DNA of 34,818 nucleotides, taken from contig SVSG01000024.1 of the NCBI GenBank assembly GCA_015064415.1, forward strand, positions 1-34,818. Reading direction: 5' to 3'. Shown here in pieces: positions 7,868 to 16,513 of the stretch. This stretch comes from Oscillospiraceae bacterium. GTDB taxonomy: Bacteria > Bacillota > Clostridia > Oscillospirales > CAG-272. Position 1 is the first letter of the stretch, and each line of letters begins with the position of its first letter. Under the pieces are notes generated by a model, which did not search any database, was not told the origin of the DNA, and saw only the letters and a program-made list of their open reading frames with translations. The position numbers and the translations under genes are program-made.

Positions 7868-7918
7868 ATGCTTGTATTATGCGAAAGGAATGCCCCCGGC
7901 ATAGCACAAAAAACATGA
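7868..7918 (+). CDS. possible 16-codon leader peptide before nrdR
   Basis: ATG at 7868 opens a frame reading MLVLCERNAPGIAQKT, and its TGA overlaps the nrdR ATG as ATGA. AAAGGAAAG lies 6 bases before its ATG, but the predicted transcription start falls inside that purine run, so the leader may be expressed from a near-leaderless message or only by readthrough from the gene upstream. Translational coupling to nrdR is plausible. Coding status is uncertain. Confidence 0.3.
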   Translation: MLVLCERNAPGIAQKT

Positions 7919-8370
7919 AGTGTCCCAATTGCGGTTTTACCGACAGTAAAGTGATCGATTCCCGCCCCGTTGAGGAGGGAAACAGCATTCGCCGCCGCCG
8001 CGAATGTCTTTCCTGCCAGAAGCGTTTCACCACCTTCGAGGTGCTGGAATCCGTACAGATCCTTGTGGTCAAGAAAAATGGCACCAAGGAGCTTTTCGAC
8101 CACTCCAAAATGCTTTCGGGTATTATGAAGGCCTGCCAGAAGCGCCCCGTGAACGGGGAGGAGATCGCGGCGGAGATCGAGGCCGAGCTGCAAAACGATA
8201 TGGTGCAGGAGATCACCTCGCGTGAGATCGGCGAGCGCATCATGGTCAAGCTGAAGCAGCGCGATGACGTGGCATACGTGCGCTTTGCCTCCGTCTACCG
8301 TGAATTCAAGGACCTGGACACCTTTCTCGCCGAGCTCAAGGAGCTCAAGGACCGCAACGAGCGCACATAA
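7915..8370 (+). CDS. nrdR: transcriptional repressor NrdR
   Basis: NrdR senses ATP/dATP and represses ribonucleotide reductase genes. The 151-aa product has the N-terminal zinc ribbon (MKCPNC at 1-6 and CLSCQKRF around 31-38), the RRRREC stretch and an ATP-cone domain from about residue 49. Length and motifs are typical. I chose the ATG at 7915 because family members start at MKCP; a longer frame from 7879 would add 12 unrelated residues. The nearest ribosome binding site, AAAGGA (7884-7889), is 25 bases away, but a 5-bp hairpin ATGCC/GGCAT (7890-7902) between them would shorten the path to 12 bases. No nrd structural gene is in the window. Confidence 0.93.
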   Translation: MKCPNCGFTDSKVIDSRPVEEGNSIRRRRECLSCQKRFTTFEVLESVQILVVKKNGTKELFDHSKMLSGIMKACQKRPVNGEEIAAEIEAELQNDMVQEITSREIGERIMVKLKQRDDVAYVRFASVYREFKDLDTFLAELKELKDRNERT

Positions 8371-8403
8371 AGAAAAAGGGCAGTGTGACTGCCCTTTTTC
8401 TTT
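8369..8403. terminator. terminator between nrdR and eno
   Basis: Stem AAAGAAAAAGGGCAG with CTGCCCTTTTTCTTT around a 5-base loop, immediately after the nrdR stop. It is symmetric enough to serve the convergent enolase gene too. Confidence 0.85.
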
Positions 8404-8420
8404 ACCCCGGCTTTGGCCTC

Positions 8421-9722
8421 TTAGCACATCACCCGTTTGGTATGCGACTGCGCGAAGGCGAAGGTGCAAGAATCAAATGGGGGATCGCAATAGGGGGAAA
8501 GGCGCAGAAGACGGTTATATTTGGCAAGTCGCTCCGAGCGCGCGGGGGCGCCGGATTTCAAGAACCCCGCCCCCACGCCAAGGGCGATGTCCGCAATTGA
8601 GGTGTCCTCCGTCTCGCCGGAGCGATGCGAAAGAATAACACGGTAGCCCGCATTTTGCGCCAGCTGCACGACCTCCAGCGTTTCGCTCAGCGTGCCGATC
8701 TGGTTGGGCTTGATCAGAATCGCGTTGCCAAGCCCCTCCCGGATGCCGGCTCGCAGACGCGCCGTGGAGGTGACGAACAGATCGTCTCCCACCAGCATCC
8801 GCTCTTCCTTGTAACGTGCTGTCAGTGCCCGCCAGCCCGCCGTGTCCTCCTCGGCAAAGGGGTCCTCGATGGAAAGGATCGGGAAGCGATCCAGAAGCGT
8901 GCTCCAATAATCGATCAGCGCGCCGGTGGAAAACCGCTGTCCCGTTTTGGGAAGCAGATAGCCGCCCGCGCTGTCCTGCCACTCTCCTGCGGCGGCATCC
9001 AGCGCGATCCCCACCTCGCTTGTGCGATAGCCCGCCCGCTCGATCGCCTCGCACAAAAGCTCCAGCGCCTCCTCGGGCGAAGAGAGATCGGGGGCATATC
9101 CGCCCTCGTCTCCCACGGCGGTGGAAAGCCCTTTTTTGCGCAGAATTTCGCCTAACGTATGGTAGATTTCGCTACCTTGACGCATGGCCTCGGGAAAGCT
9201 TTTTGCGGCGTGCGGCACGAGCATGAACTCCTGCACGTCCAAGCAATTTTCGGCATGCGCCCCGCCGTTGAGGACGTTGAACATCGGGGTAGGGAGTGCG
9301 CGTGCACGGATGCCGCCGATATGGCGGTAAAGGGGGAGGTGCAGGTGGTTGGCGGCGGCGTGTGCGCACGCCAGCGAAACTGCAAGGATCGCGTTGGCGC
9401 CAAGGCGGTGCTTGTTGGGCGTGCCGTCCAGCGAGCAGAGCGCATCGTCTATCTTTTTTTGCTCCAATACGGTTCTGCCGCACAGCGCGGGTGCGATCTG
9501 CTTTTCCACGCTTGCCACGGCGCAAAGCACCCCCTTGCCGCCGTAGCGCAGGGGGTCTCCGTCTCTTTTTTCATGTGCCTCGTATTTCCCGGTGGAGGCA
9601 CCCGAGGGCACCGCGCAAACGCCGACGGCGCCGCTTTCCAGCACCACGGTCGCCTCCACGGTGGGGTTGCCGCGCGAGTCAAGGATCTCGCGTGCGGTGA
9701 TCTTTTGAATGGTGGGTCTCAT
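8421..9722 (-). CDS. eno: enolase
   Basis: Enolase interconverts 2-phosphoglycerate and phosphoenolpyruvate in glycolysis. The 433-aa protein shows AREILDSRGNPTVE near the N-terminus, GDEGGYAPDL, SIEDPFAEED (metal ligands), LVGDDLFVT, ILIKPNQIGT with the catalytic Lys, and SHRSGETEDT. The ATG at 9722 follows GAAAGGA; an upstream in-frame start lacks a ribosome binding site and adds residues foreign to the family. The C-terminus runs about 20 residues past the usual AKYNRLLR with a Cys-rich tail ending in KRVMC, and loops elsewhere are slightly shorter than usual. It is convergent with nrdR and downstream of a HAD phosphatase gene, from which a terminator separates it. Confidence 0.96.
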   Translation of the reverse strand: MRPTIQKITAREILDSRGNPTVEATVVLESGAVGVCAVPSGASTGKYEAHEKRDGDPLRYGGKGVLCAVASVEKQIAPALCGRTVLEQKKIDDALCSLDGTPNKHRLGANAILAVSLACAHAAANHLHLPLYRHIGGIRARALPTPMFNVLNGGAHAENCLDVQEFMLVPHAAKSFPEAMRQGSEIYHTLGEILRKKGLSTAVGDEGGYAPDLSSPEEALELLCEAIERAGYRTSEVGIALDAAAGEWQDSAGGYLLPKTGQRFSTGALIDYWSTLLDRFPILSIEDPFAEEDTAGWRALTARYKEERMLVGDDLFVTSTARLRAGIREGLGNAILIKPNQIGTLSETLEVVQLAQNAGYRVILSHRSGETEDTSIADIALGVGAGFLKSGAPARSERLAKYNRLLRLSPYCDPPFDSCTFAFAQSHTKRVMC

Positions 9723-9779
9723 AGCCGTATGTCCTTTCTTTTTTGAATTTAGTATGCACACGGTATGAGAAAAGCATAC

Positions 9780-9807
9780 AAAAAAGCCCGCTGAAGCGGG
9801 CTTTTTT
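9780..9807. terminator. terminator of the HAD phosphatase gene
   Basis: AAAAAAGCCCGC with GCGGGCTTTTTT around a 4-base loop, just past the stop codon on the minus strand and upstream of eno. Confidence 0.85.
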
Positions 9808-9814
9808 GTATAGA

Positions 9815-10540
9815 TCAGTCGATAAGAAGGTCGGCCAGGTATTCGCCGAGCTTGCGGTAGTCGTCCACCTTCACGAAATCGATGTCGGAAAGATAGACCT
9901 GCTCGTCATTGCCGCCCACGCCGTAGTCATCGCCGCAGAAAAGAATATCCTTGTGCGTGATGCCATTTTCCTGACAATATCTGTCCAGAGCGTTGAGCTT
10001 GTTGTGGGGGCGAGGCGCCATATCGAAGGAGGAGGAGCCGCCGATGAACACGGTGTAATCGGGAAATGCGGCCTTTACCTCTTCGTAAAACACCTTGCGG
10101 CGGCTGCGGTCGGGGTCAAACGCCAGCTTGTCCTCGATGTTTGCCTTGGTGCCAAGCAACGGGAAGGTGATAGAGCCGGTCGGGTGGTACTCGACGTGCT
10201 CGCCCGCATACTCGGTGAAGCCGTATTTCTCGCGGATCTCGTGGCAGATGCGGTCGGTACGCTCCTTGTCGGGGGCGATGTAGGCGGTTTCGATGATGTC
10301 CAGCTGCTTCGTCTCGTGGTTGTACTTGGAGATCTGCATGCCGTAGTTACCGACGATATCGATGGGGAACTCGTCCATCTGACCGAAGATACGCGTGCAG
10401 GCGCCCGCGCCGATCATGATGAGCTTGTATTTTTTGGAGAGCTTTTCCAGCACGGCGCGGTTTTCGGGGCCGAGCTTCGTGCGGTGTTGGGTGAGGGTGC
10501 CGTCCAGGTCGAATGCAATCAGCTTGTAATCTGTTCTCAT
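9815..10540 (-). CDS. HAD-IIB phosphatase / phosphomannomutase-like protein
   Basis: A 241-aa haloacid-dehalogenase superfamily protein. DLDGTLT at about 11-17 supplies the nucleophile D11 and the acid/base D13. The second part has a Cof/PMM-type cap, with FIGGSSSFDMAPRPHNK and then GDDYGVGGNDEQVY as the metal-binding end. The arrangement and the GG.SSFD..P...K segment recall eukaryotic-type phosphomannomutases, yet many bacterial HAD-IIB hydrolases of unknown substrate look alike. It is cytoplasmic, with a single promoter and terminator of its own. The substrate could be a sugar phosphate; this is inference. Confidence 0.82.
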   Translation of the reverse strand: MRTDYKLIAFDLDGTLTQHRTKLGPENRAVLEKLSKKYKLIMIGAGACTRIFGQMDEFPIDIVGNYGMQISKYNHETKQLDIIETAYIAPDKERTDRICHEIREKYGFTEYAGEHVEYHPTGSITFPLLGTKANIEDKLAFDPDRSRRKVFYEEVKAAFPDYTVFIGGSSSFDMAPRPHNKLNALDRYCQENGITHKDILFCGDDYGVGGNDEQVYLSDIDFVKVDDYRKLGEYLADLLID

Positions 10541-10572
10541 ATCAAGATACCTCGCTCTTTCAAAGTAACTCC

Positions 10573-10601
10573 ATTATACCACAAAAAGCGCGCCAATGCA
10601 A
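10573..10601 (-). promoter_or_regulatory. promoter of the HAD phosphatase gene
   Basis: TTGCAT (10596-10601), 17 bp, TATAAT (10573-10578) with an extended TGG, reading left. Confidence 0.7.
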
Positions 10602-10669
10602 GTAAAACGCGCAAAAAGAAGGCAAGAGGGAAAAGATTTGTCATAAATGCGTAAAAATGCGCGAAGGGG

Positions 10670-10698
10670 TGTACATTTTTTTTATTTTATGTTATAAT
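10670..10698 (+). promoter_or_regulatory. promoter of the rlmB operon
   Basis: TGTACA (10670-10675), 17 bp, TATAAT (10693-10698). The -35 matches only in part. GGAGG precedes the rlmB ATG by about 5 bases. Confidence 0.55.
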
Positions 10699-10741
10699 AA
10701 ATAATAAGTATATCATACGTGCGCCGCACGCGGAGGAAAAT

Positions 10742-11581
10742 ATGGAACATAAAAAGCAATATAAAGGCCGCCCTGACAAGGGCAGAAGAGAAAACGAACG
10801 CCGCTTTGAGCGCCCCGCCACGCCCCGTGCCGAGAGTGAGATCGGCAACGGTGCCGTCATCGGCCGTAACGCCGTGCGCGAGCTGTTGCGCTCGGGACGT
10901 GCCGTAGACAAGCTGTTGGTGCAAAGCGGGCCGCGTGAGGGTGCGCTGGTGCCCCTTGTCGGTGAGGCCATCGAGCGCGGGATCCCCGTGGTGGAGACCG
11001 AGCGCCGCAAGCTGGATGCGCTTTCCGGGGGCGCCCCTCATCAGGGTATTATCGCACTGGCCGCCGAGAAGGAGTACTGCTCGGTAGAGGATATTCTGGC
11101 CATCGCCGCCGAGCGCGGGGAAAAGCCGCTGATCGTGGTGGCGGACGGCATTTCCGACCCGTATAATCTCGGTGCCGTGATCCGCTGTGCCGAGGGGTGC
11201 GGCGCGCACGGTCTGATCATCCCCAAGCGCCACGCCTCGGGGCTTACTCCCGTGGTCAGCAAGGCATCTGCGGGCGCGATCGAGCATCTGGCCGTTGCCA
11301 AGGTGCCGAACATCGCCACCGCTGTGGAAAACCTGAAAAAAGCGGGCGTGTGGGTCTATGCCGCCGAGGCCGGTGGCTCTGATTTTCGCGAAACGGATAT
11401 GGACCGCGCCGTGGCCATCGTCATGGGCAGCGAGGGCGAGGGTGTGTCCGAGCTGGTGCGTAAAAAATGCGACTACGTGGTCTCGATCCCGATGTACGGA
11501 AAGGTCAACTCCTTCAACGTCTCCACCGCCGCCGCCATCCTCTTGTGCGAGGCCGCCCATCAGCAAAGAAGAAACAAATGA
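10742..11581 (+). CDS. rlmB: TrmH-family 23S rRNA 2'-O-methyltransferase
   Basis: A SpoU/TrmH methyltransferase of 279 aa that fits RlmB, which 2'-O-methylates a guanosine of 23S rRNA using S-adenosylmethionine. Residues 1-35 are a basic, disordered-looking tail. VIGRNAVRELL marks the substrate-binding domain, followed by PHQGIIALAA. The catalytic SPOUT knot shows DGISDPYNLGAVIRCAEGCG, IVMGSEGEGVSELV and SIPMYGKVNSFNVSTAAAI, the three canonical motifs. It is the first gene of a probable operon with a pseudo-P-type ATPase, a radical SAM protein and a pseudouridine synthase. The assignment to RlmB, as against other TrmH-like enzymes, rests on the full-length architecture. Confidence 0.9.
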   Translation: MEHKKQYKGRPDKGRRENERRFERPATPRAESEIGNGAVIGRNAVRELLRSGRAVDKLLVQSGPREGALVPLVGEAIERGIPVVETERRKLDALSGGAPHQGIIALAAEKEYCSVEDILAIAAERGEKPLIVVADGISDPYNLGAVIRCAEGCGAHGLIIPKRHASGLTPVVSKASAGAIEHLAVAKVPNIATAVENLKKAGVWVYAAEAGGSDFRETDMDRAVAIVMGSEGEGVSELVRKKCDYVVSIPMYGKVNSFNVSTAAAILLCEAAHQQRRNK

Positions 11582-11622
11582 TCGGATATTTCCCAAAGAA
11601 TTACGGAAAGGGGGTATGACCC

Positions 11623-13902
11623 TTGGCAGATAAGAAAAGGACTGCAAAGTCAAAGAAAAACCAGCTTTTGCTGCCGCACGTGTCGGACGAAGCCACGTCC
11701 GCAGAGCACACGGAGACGGACGAGGGCGCATCCTTACAGGTCCAGCAGGCCGTGGACGGCATGATCCGCGATCTTTTCGGCAAGGAGGGGGGCGTGGCGC
11801 TTGCCGCGCGTACCGAACCGACCGCGCCGAGCGTGACGGTGGATGCGACAGTGCCCGCCGAAGAGGAGACCGACGAGCAGGCGGCACCCGCACCGACCCT
11901 GGAGGAGGTGGGGGCCTATCCCGCATTTATTCGGGATGATCTGAAGGAGGAGGCCGAGCAAGCACAGCTTGAGGCCGATGCACAACCGCTTTCCTTTAAG
12001 GAGCTGATGTCCTCTTACCCCGAGGAGTTCCGCTTGCTTCTGGATATGGAATACGAGCAGGAGCTTGGCGAGAGCATTGGGTTTGAAAAGATCCGCGCGT
12101 ATCACGAGGGACTGATCAACGGTCGCAAGAATCCGCGAAGAGCTCGCAGCGAAAAAAGCGATGAGTTTGAGCGGCAGGAGCAGGAGACCGAGATACGCCA
12201 GCGCTATTCCCGCGCGAAAAGAACAAGCATTTTGCGCCTTGCGGCGTCTCTTGCGTTTTTCGTGCTGCTGCTTTTCTATGAGAACACCGAGCTGATGCGC
12301 GAGCTGTTTGGCGGCATTCTGGATATTTCGCAATATCCCGCACCGTACGTGCTGATCGGTCTGCAGCTTTTACTTCTGGATGCGGCGCTTTGCTACCGCT
12401 CCCTGCGTGAGGGTCTCGCGCACCTGTTCAGCTTTTCCCCCGTGGATCAGTCGCCCTATGCGCTGATCCTGATCCTCACGTTCCTTTATCACATTGTCCT
12501 GATCTTTTTGGCGGATCAGCAAACACTGACACTGTTTTTCACGCCCGCGGCGCTTTCGCTTGCCTTGCTTTCCACAAGCGAGCTGCTGAACCTGTACCGC
12601 GAGACGCTGGCCTTCGACGTGGTGGCAGTGCACCGACAGAAATACGCTGTCCTGCCGCGCATCTCGGTCGGCGGCACGCAGGGAAGCGCGCGTGCGGCGT
12701 TGGCACAGGGGAAAAGGGAAGGGAAAATGCTTTACCTGCACCCCGTGGGCTTCGTGAGAAATTACGTTGCCAATACCAAAAAGCACGAAGGAAAATATCA
12801 GAACCTTGGCGCCCATTTCCTTTTGATCATGGGACTTGGTGCGGCGCTTGCACTGCTCGGCTTTGCCGGTGGTGCCGAGGCGATGACGGCCATCACGGTG
12901 TTTTTCACCGCGGTGGTGGTCTGTGCGCCCGCCATCTCCTCGTTGCTCACGGCCCTGCCGCTCTTTTTTGCCGCTTGCTTTTCCCTTCGCGGCAGTGGGG
13001 CGATCATCGGGGAAATGCCGCTTGTTGAATACAACAAAAACGATATTCTCGTCTTTCCCGACCACGATCTGTTCGTTGCCATGGAGCAACGCCGCTTCCG
13101 CTTGATGGGACTGTGCGACGCGCACCGCGTTTCCGTGCTGGCGCGCGCTCTCCTGGAGCGGGTGAAAAGCCCGCTTGCCGCCTCGATCAGTGTGGACAGC
13201 GAGTCCCGCCTCCCCCCTGCCGCACTCAAACTTTTACATATCGATAAGGACGGTGTTTCGGCACAGACGGAGGACGGGGACGGAACCGTGGCGATCGGCA
13301 CGGCAGATTATTTGTTGAAGCGGGGAACGGCCTTCCCGCAATCGGAGGAGGATAAAGACAAAAACAAGGAGGGCACGTCGAAAGCGGACAACGAAATTTC
13401 GCCCTTGTATATTGCGGTGGACGGCCGCGTTTGCGCGATGCTGAGCGTGCGCTACGTGCTTGCCGCCGACGCCGAGCATCTTTTGCACCGCGTGCGTCAG
13501 GCGGGCTTCCGCGTGGCGGTGCGCAGTCAGGATCCTTGCGTGCGCGAGGAGGTGCTGTGCGAGCTCTTCCCCCGTCTTGCGGGCTCGATCCTTGTGGAAA
13601 AGCCCAACGTGAACGAAATGGAACTGCGCACCGAGCGCGTGGATTCCAACGTGGTGTCGCTGAGCTCCGCTAAGGCGCTGGCGCGCACGCTGGTAAGCTG
13701 CCGCCGCGTACAGCGCGTGGGACTTTGGGGTAAGCTTTTGCAGCTTGTTTCCGTGGTCGTGGGCGGTGCTGTGGCAACGCTTTCCGTGCTGTTCTCAAAG
13801 CCCTTTTCTTCGCTGTTCCTCACGCTCTGGATGCTGCTTTGGTGCGTGGTTTATGCAGTGCTTTCTTACTTTTCTCTTCGTCGTGCGACGGATGATATCT
13901 GA
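11623..13902 (+). CDS. pseudo-P-type ATPase-like membrane protein
   Basis: A 759-aa protein with a TTG start 9 bases after GAAAGGGGG. Residues 1-200 are soluble and acidic with coiled, charged stretches. Membrane segments are likely near 203-219, 239-257, 279-297, 303-322, 399-417, 419-455 and 706-750. The run CAPAISSLLTALPLFF (434-449) sits where heavy-metal ATPases carry CPC, and is followed by GSGAII. At 473-484 the sequence is NDILVFPDHDLF, where an active pump would have the phosphorylation motif DKTGTLT. Later, YIAVDGRVCAMLSVRY and the Leu-rich, Arg-Val stretch near 625 resemble the nucleotide and hinge region of P-type ATPases. The fold thus looks conserved but the phospho-Asp is missing, so pumping is unlikely; a sensor or scaffold role is possible. 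Confidence 0.6.
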   Translation: MADKKRTAKSKKNQLLLPHVSDEATSAEHTETDEGASLQVQQAVDGMIRDLFGKEGGVALAARTEPTAPSVTVDATVPAEEETDEQAAPAPTLEEVGAYPAFIRDDLKEEAEQAQLEADAQPLSFKELMSSYPEEFRLLLDMEYEQELGESIGFEKIRAYHEGLINGRKNPRRARSEKSDEFERQEQETEIRQRYSRAKRTSILRLAASLAFFVLLLFYENTELMRELFGGILDISQYPAPYVLIGLQLLLLDAALCYRSLREGLAHLFSFSPVDQSPYALILILTFLYHIVLIFLADQQTLTLFFTPAALSLALLSTSELLNLYRETLAFDVVAVHRQKYAVLPRISVGGTQGSARAALAQGKREGKMLYLHPVGFVRNYVANTKKHEGKYQNLGAHFLLIMGLGAALALLGFAGGAEAMTAITVFFTAVVVCAPAISSLLTALPLFFAACFSLRGSGAIIGEMPLVEYNKNDILVFPDHDLFVAMEQRRFRLMGLCDAHRVSVLARALLERVKSPLAASISVDSESRLPPAALKLLHIDKDGVSAQTEDGDGTVAIGTADYLLKRGTAFPQSEEDKDKNKEGTSKADNEISPLYIAVDGRVCAMLSVRYVLAADAEHLLHRVRQAGFRVAVRSQDPCVREEVLCELFPRLAGSILVEKPNVNEMELRTERVDSNVVSLSSAKALARTLVSCRRVQRVGLWGKLLQLVSVVVGGAVATLSVLFSKPFSSLFLTLWMLLWCVVYAVLSYFSLRRATDDI

Positions 13903-13913
13903 TGAGGTTACCT

Positions 13914-15785
13914 ATGAACGAAAAAATTACTTCTGTATTAAAATCGGTGGAAAAGCCCGGCCGTTACTCCGGCGGGGAATACGGCGCCGTGATCAAGGAT
14001 AAAAATGCGGTGAAGGCGCGTTTTGCCTTCGCCTTTCCCGATACCTACGAGATCGGCATGTCCAACCTCGGTATGCGCCTTTTGTACGGAGCGCTCAATA
14101 ACGAGAGCGACATCTGGTGCGAGAGAGTGTTCTGCCCGTGGGTGGACATGCAGGAAAAAATGCGGGAGCTGAACATCCCGCTCTGGGCGCACGAATCGGG
14201 CGATCCCGTTTCCGAGTTTGATATTTTGGGCATTACGCTGGGGTATGAGATGTGCTATACCACCGCGCTTGCCATGCTGAAAATGGCGGGTATTCCTTTG
14301 CGCGCGGATGCGCGCGGCGAGGACGTTCCCATCGTCATCGGCGGTGGCGCGTGTGCCTATAATCCCGAGCCCGTTGCGGACTTTTTCGATTGCTTTTCGA
14401 TCGGTGAAGGTGAGGACAACCTTGTCGAGTTCACCAAGCTTTACATCCGCATGAAGGAGGAAGGCCGCTATACGCGTGCGGGCTTTTTACATGAGGCGGC
14501 CGCCACCATCAAGGGCATCTACGTGCCCTCGCTTTATGCGGTGGATTACAACGAGGACGGCACCATCAAATCCGTCACGCGCAAGTATGACGACATCCCC
14601 GAGAAGGTGGAAAAATGCATCATCGCGGACATGGACAAGGCCTATTTCCCCGACAAGCTGGTGATGCCCTATATCGAGGCGGTGCACGACCGCATCATGC
14701 TGGAGGTCTATCGCGGCTGTATCCGCGGCTGTCGCTTCTGTCAGGCGGGGATGATCTACCGTCCCGTACGCGAAAAAACGCCCGACCTGCTCAACAAGCA
14801 GGCGCGTTGTCTGTACGATGCCACGGGATATGAGGAGATCTCGCTGATGTCCTTGTCGATCAGCGATTACAGCAAGCTGGAGCCCCTGACGCGCTCTTTG
14901 CTTGACTGGACGGATCGCAACATGGTCAGCTTGTCGCTGCCCTCGCTTCGCGTGGACAGCTTCAGCAAAGAGCTGATGGAGCGCATCGCGTCGGTGCGCA
15001 CCTCGTCGCTGACCTTCGCGCCCGAGGCGGGCACACAGAGATTGCGCGACGTGATCAACAAGAACGTGCGCGAGGAGGATCTGATGCACGCCGTGAACGT
15101 GGCGTTTTCGGGTGGCAAGACCAACGTGAAGCTGTATTTCATGAACGGTCTGCCTACCGAGACCGAGGAAGATATCGCCGGTATCGCGGAGCTTGCACAC
15201 AGCGTGGTGCACGAGTATTATCAGAACCCGAACCGCCAGAAGGGAAGATCCCCCCAGGTCACCGTCAGCGTGTCCTGCTTCATTCCCAAGCCCTTTACCC
15301 CCTTCCAGTGGGAGGCGCAGGATACGATGGAGCGCCTTGCCGAAAAGCAGGATTTCCTGCGCGAGCAGATCACCGACCGCAAGGTGCGCTATCAGCACCA
15401 CAATGCCAAGGTCAGCCGCATCGAGGCAGTGCTGGCACGCGGCAACCGCAAGCTGTGTGCCGCGCTGGAGCTGGCCGCCAACGAGGGCTTTTGCTTGGAC
15501 GCGTGGGATGAATTTTTCGACTACGACAAGTGGCTTTCCGTGTTTGAGCGCACGGGCGTGGACCCCGCGTTCTTCGCCAACCGTCAGTTCGGTCTTGACG
15601 AAATTCTGCCTTGGGACGTGATCGACTGCGGCGTGACCAAGGAGTTCTTGAAGCGTGAGCGCGCCAAGGCCTACGAGGCCGCCACCACCCCCAACTGCCG
15701 CGAAAAATGCGCGGGCTGCGGGGCAAATCGACTGGGAGGAGAGCGCACGCCGTGTCCCGCGTGCCGTGGCAACAATGAAGGATAA
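13914..15785 (+). CDS. radical SAM protein of the TIGR03960 type
   Basis: A 623-aa radical SAM protein. The ATG at 13914 has GAGG 6 bases upstream; an ATG at 13902 overlaps the preceding stop but lacks such a site. The N-terminal third (FPDTYEIGMSNLGMRLLY, ILGITLGYEMCYTT, IVIGGGACAYNPEP) looks like a degenerate cobalamin-binding-type domain. The cluster ligands are C269, C273 and C276 in RGCIRGCRFCQAG. Later motifs include SLTFAPEAGTQRLRD. The C-terminus has a Cys-rich tail (EKCAGCGANR, then TPCPACRG) that could bind metal. Such proteins are regularly found beside or fused to DUF2344, as here. The substrate is unknown; neighbours rlmB and a pseudouridine synthase make an RNA modification role attractive but unproven. 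Confidence 0.88.
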   Translation: MNEKITSVLKSVEKPGRYSGGEYGAVIKDKNAVKARFAFAFPDTYEIGMSNLGMRLLYGALNNESDIWCERVFCPWVDMQEKMRELNIPLWAHESGDPVSEFDILGITLGYEMCYTTALAMLKMAGIPLRADARGEDVPIVIGGGACAYNPEPVADFFDCFSIGEGEDNLVEFTKLYIRMKEEGRYTRAGFLHEAAATIKGIYVPSLYAVDYNEDGTIKSVTRKYDDIPEKVEKCIIADMDKAYFPDKLVMPYIEAVHDRIMLEVYRGCIRGCRFCQAGMIYRPVREKTPDLLNKQARCLYDATGYEEISLMSLSISDYSKLEPLTRSLLDWTDRNMVSLSLPSLRVDSFSKELMERIASVRTSSLTFAPEAGTQRLRDVINKNVREEDLMHAVNVAFSGGKTNVKLYFMNGLPTETEEDIAGIAELAHSVVHEYYQNPNRQKGRSPQVTVSVSCFIPKPFTPFQWEAQDTMERLAEKQDFLREQITDRKVRYQHHNAKVSRIEAVLARGNRKLCAALELAANEGFCLDAWDEFFDYDKWLSVFERTGVDPAFFANRQFGLDEILPWDVIDCGVTKEFLKRERAKAYEAATTPNCREKCAGCGANRLGGERTPCPACRGNNEG

Positions 15786-16494
15786 CGAAAAGAAATTCAC
15801 ACTCCCCTTGCTGGAAGCACCGCGCACCGTGCGCGTCAAATTCCGCAAGGTGGGCAATTTGCAATACATCTCGCATCTGGATCTGCAACGCACGTTCAGC
15901 CGCGTGCTGGTGCGCGCAGGGCTGCCGCTTTGGTACACCAAGGGCTTTAACCCCCACATCAAGATGGTGTTTGGTCTGCCGTTGCCCGTCGGGTGTGAGA
16001 GTGAGACCGAGTTCTTGGATATCCGTATTGAGCGCGACATGCCTCTTTCGGAGATCAAGGAGCGCTTGAATGCAGAGCTTACCGAGGAGCTGGCAGTGCG
16101 CGAGGTCTATTTTGCCGAGCGCAAATTCACCGATATCGCCTTTGCCGCGTACGAGTATACGCTGACCTTGCCCGAGGCGGATGCCGCGCTTGCCGCCACC
16201 GTCGAAAAAACGCTTTCCGAGGGGCCGCTGACCTTTGTGAAACGCTCCAAATCGGGTGAAAAAGAGGTGGACGTGCGCGACTTCATCCGCGATTTCAAGG
16301 TGGAGGCGGGCACGGGCGAGATCCGTCTTGCCGTGACGCTTTCGGCAGGGGAGCAGAACACCCTCACGCCGGAGGCGATCGTCACCGTCCTCAAGCAAAA
16401 GCTGGGGCTTTTTGCGGGCGATCCTTTGAAGGAGCGCTATCGCATCCTGCGCCGTCGCGTGTTGATGGCAGACGGCGTCACCGAGTTTGAATAA
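15775..16494 (+). CDS. radical SAM-linked protein, DUF2344/TIGR03936
   Basis: A 239-aa cytoplasmic protein overlapping the radical SAM gene by 11 bases. The start at 15775 gives MKDNEKKF, and soon after, the family motif VRVKFRKVGNLQYISHLDL. GFNPHIKMVFGLPLPVGCES follows around residues 60-80, then a mixed alpha/beta domain. No catalytic motif is obvious. In many bacteria this domain is encoded next to or fused with TIGR03960 radical SAM proteins, so the two probably act together. A longer in-frame extension upstream would be Pro/Arg-rich and is out-of-frame overlap with the previous gene, so I rejected it. Confidence 0.88.
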   Translation: MKDNEKKFTLPLLEAPRTVRVKFRKVGNLQYISHLDLQRTFSRVLVRAGLPLWYTKGFNPHIKMVFGLPLPVGCESETEFLDIRIERDMPLSEIKERLNAELTEELAVREVYFAERKFTDIAFAAYEYTLTLPEADAALAATVEKTLSEGPLTFVKRSKSGEKEVDVRDFIRDFKVEAGTGEIRLAVTLSAGEQNTLTPEAIVTVLKQKLGLFAGDPLKERYRILRRRVLMADGVTEFE

Positions 16495-16513
16495 GAGAGC
16501 ATAATGGGAATGC

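Noticed and set aside
7895-8370. CRISPR arrays or other spaced direct repeats
   Set aside because: None were found here or elsewhere in the window; the only direct repeats are the 86-bp pair and the hairpin elements.
14487-16058. 523-codon minus-strand frame opposite the radical SAM and DUF2344 genes
   Set aside because: It is a GC-rich shadow frame of two genes with recognised motifs and spans their boundary.
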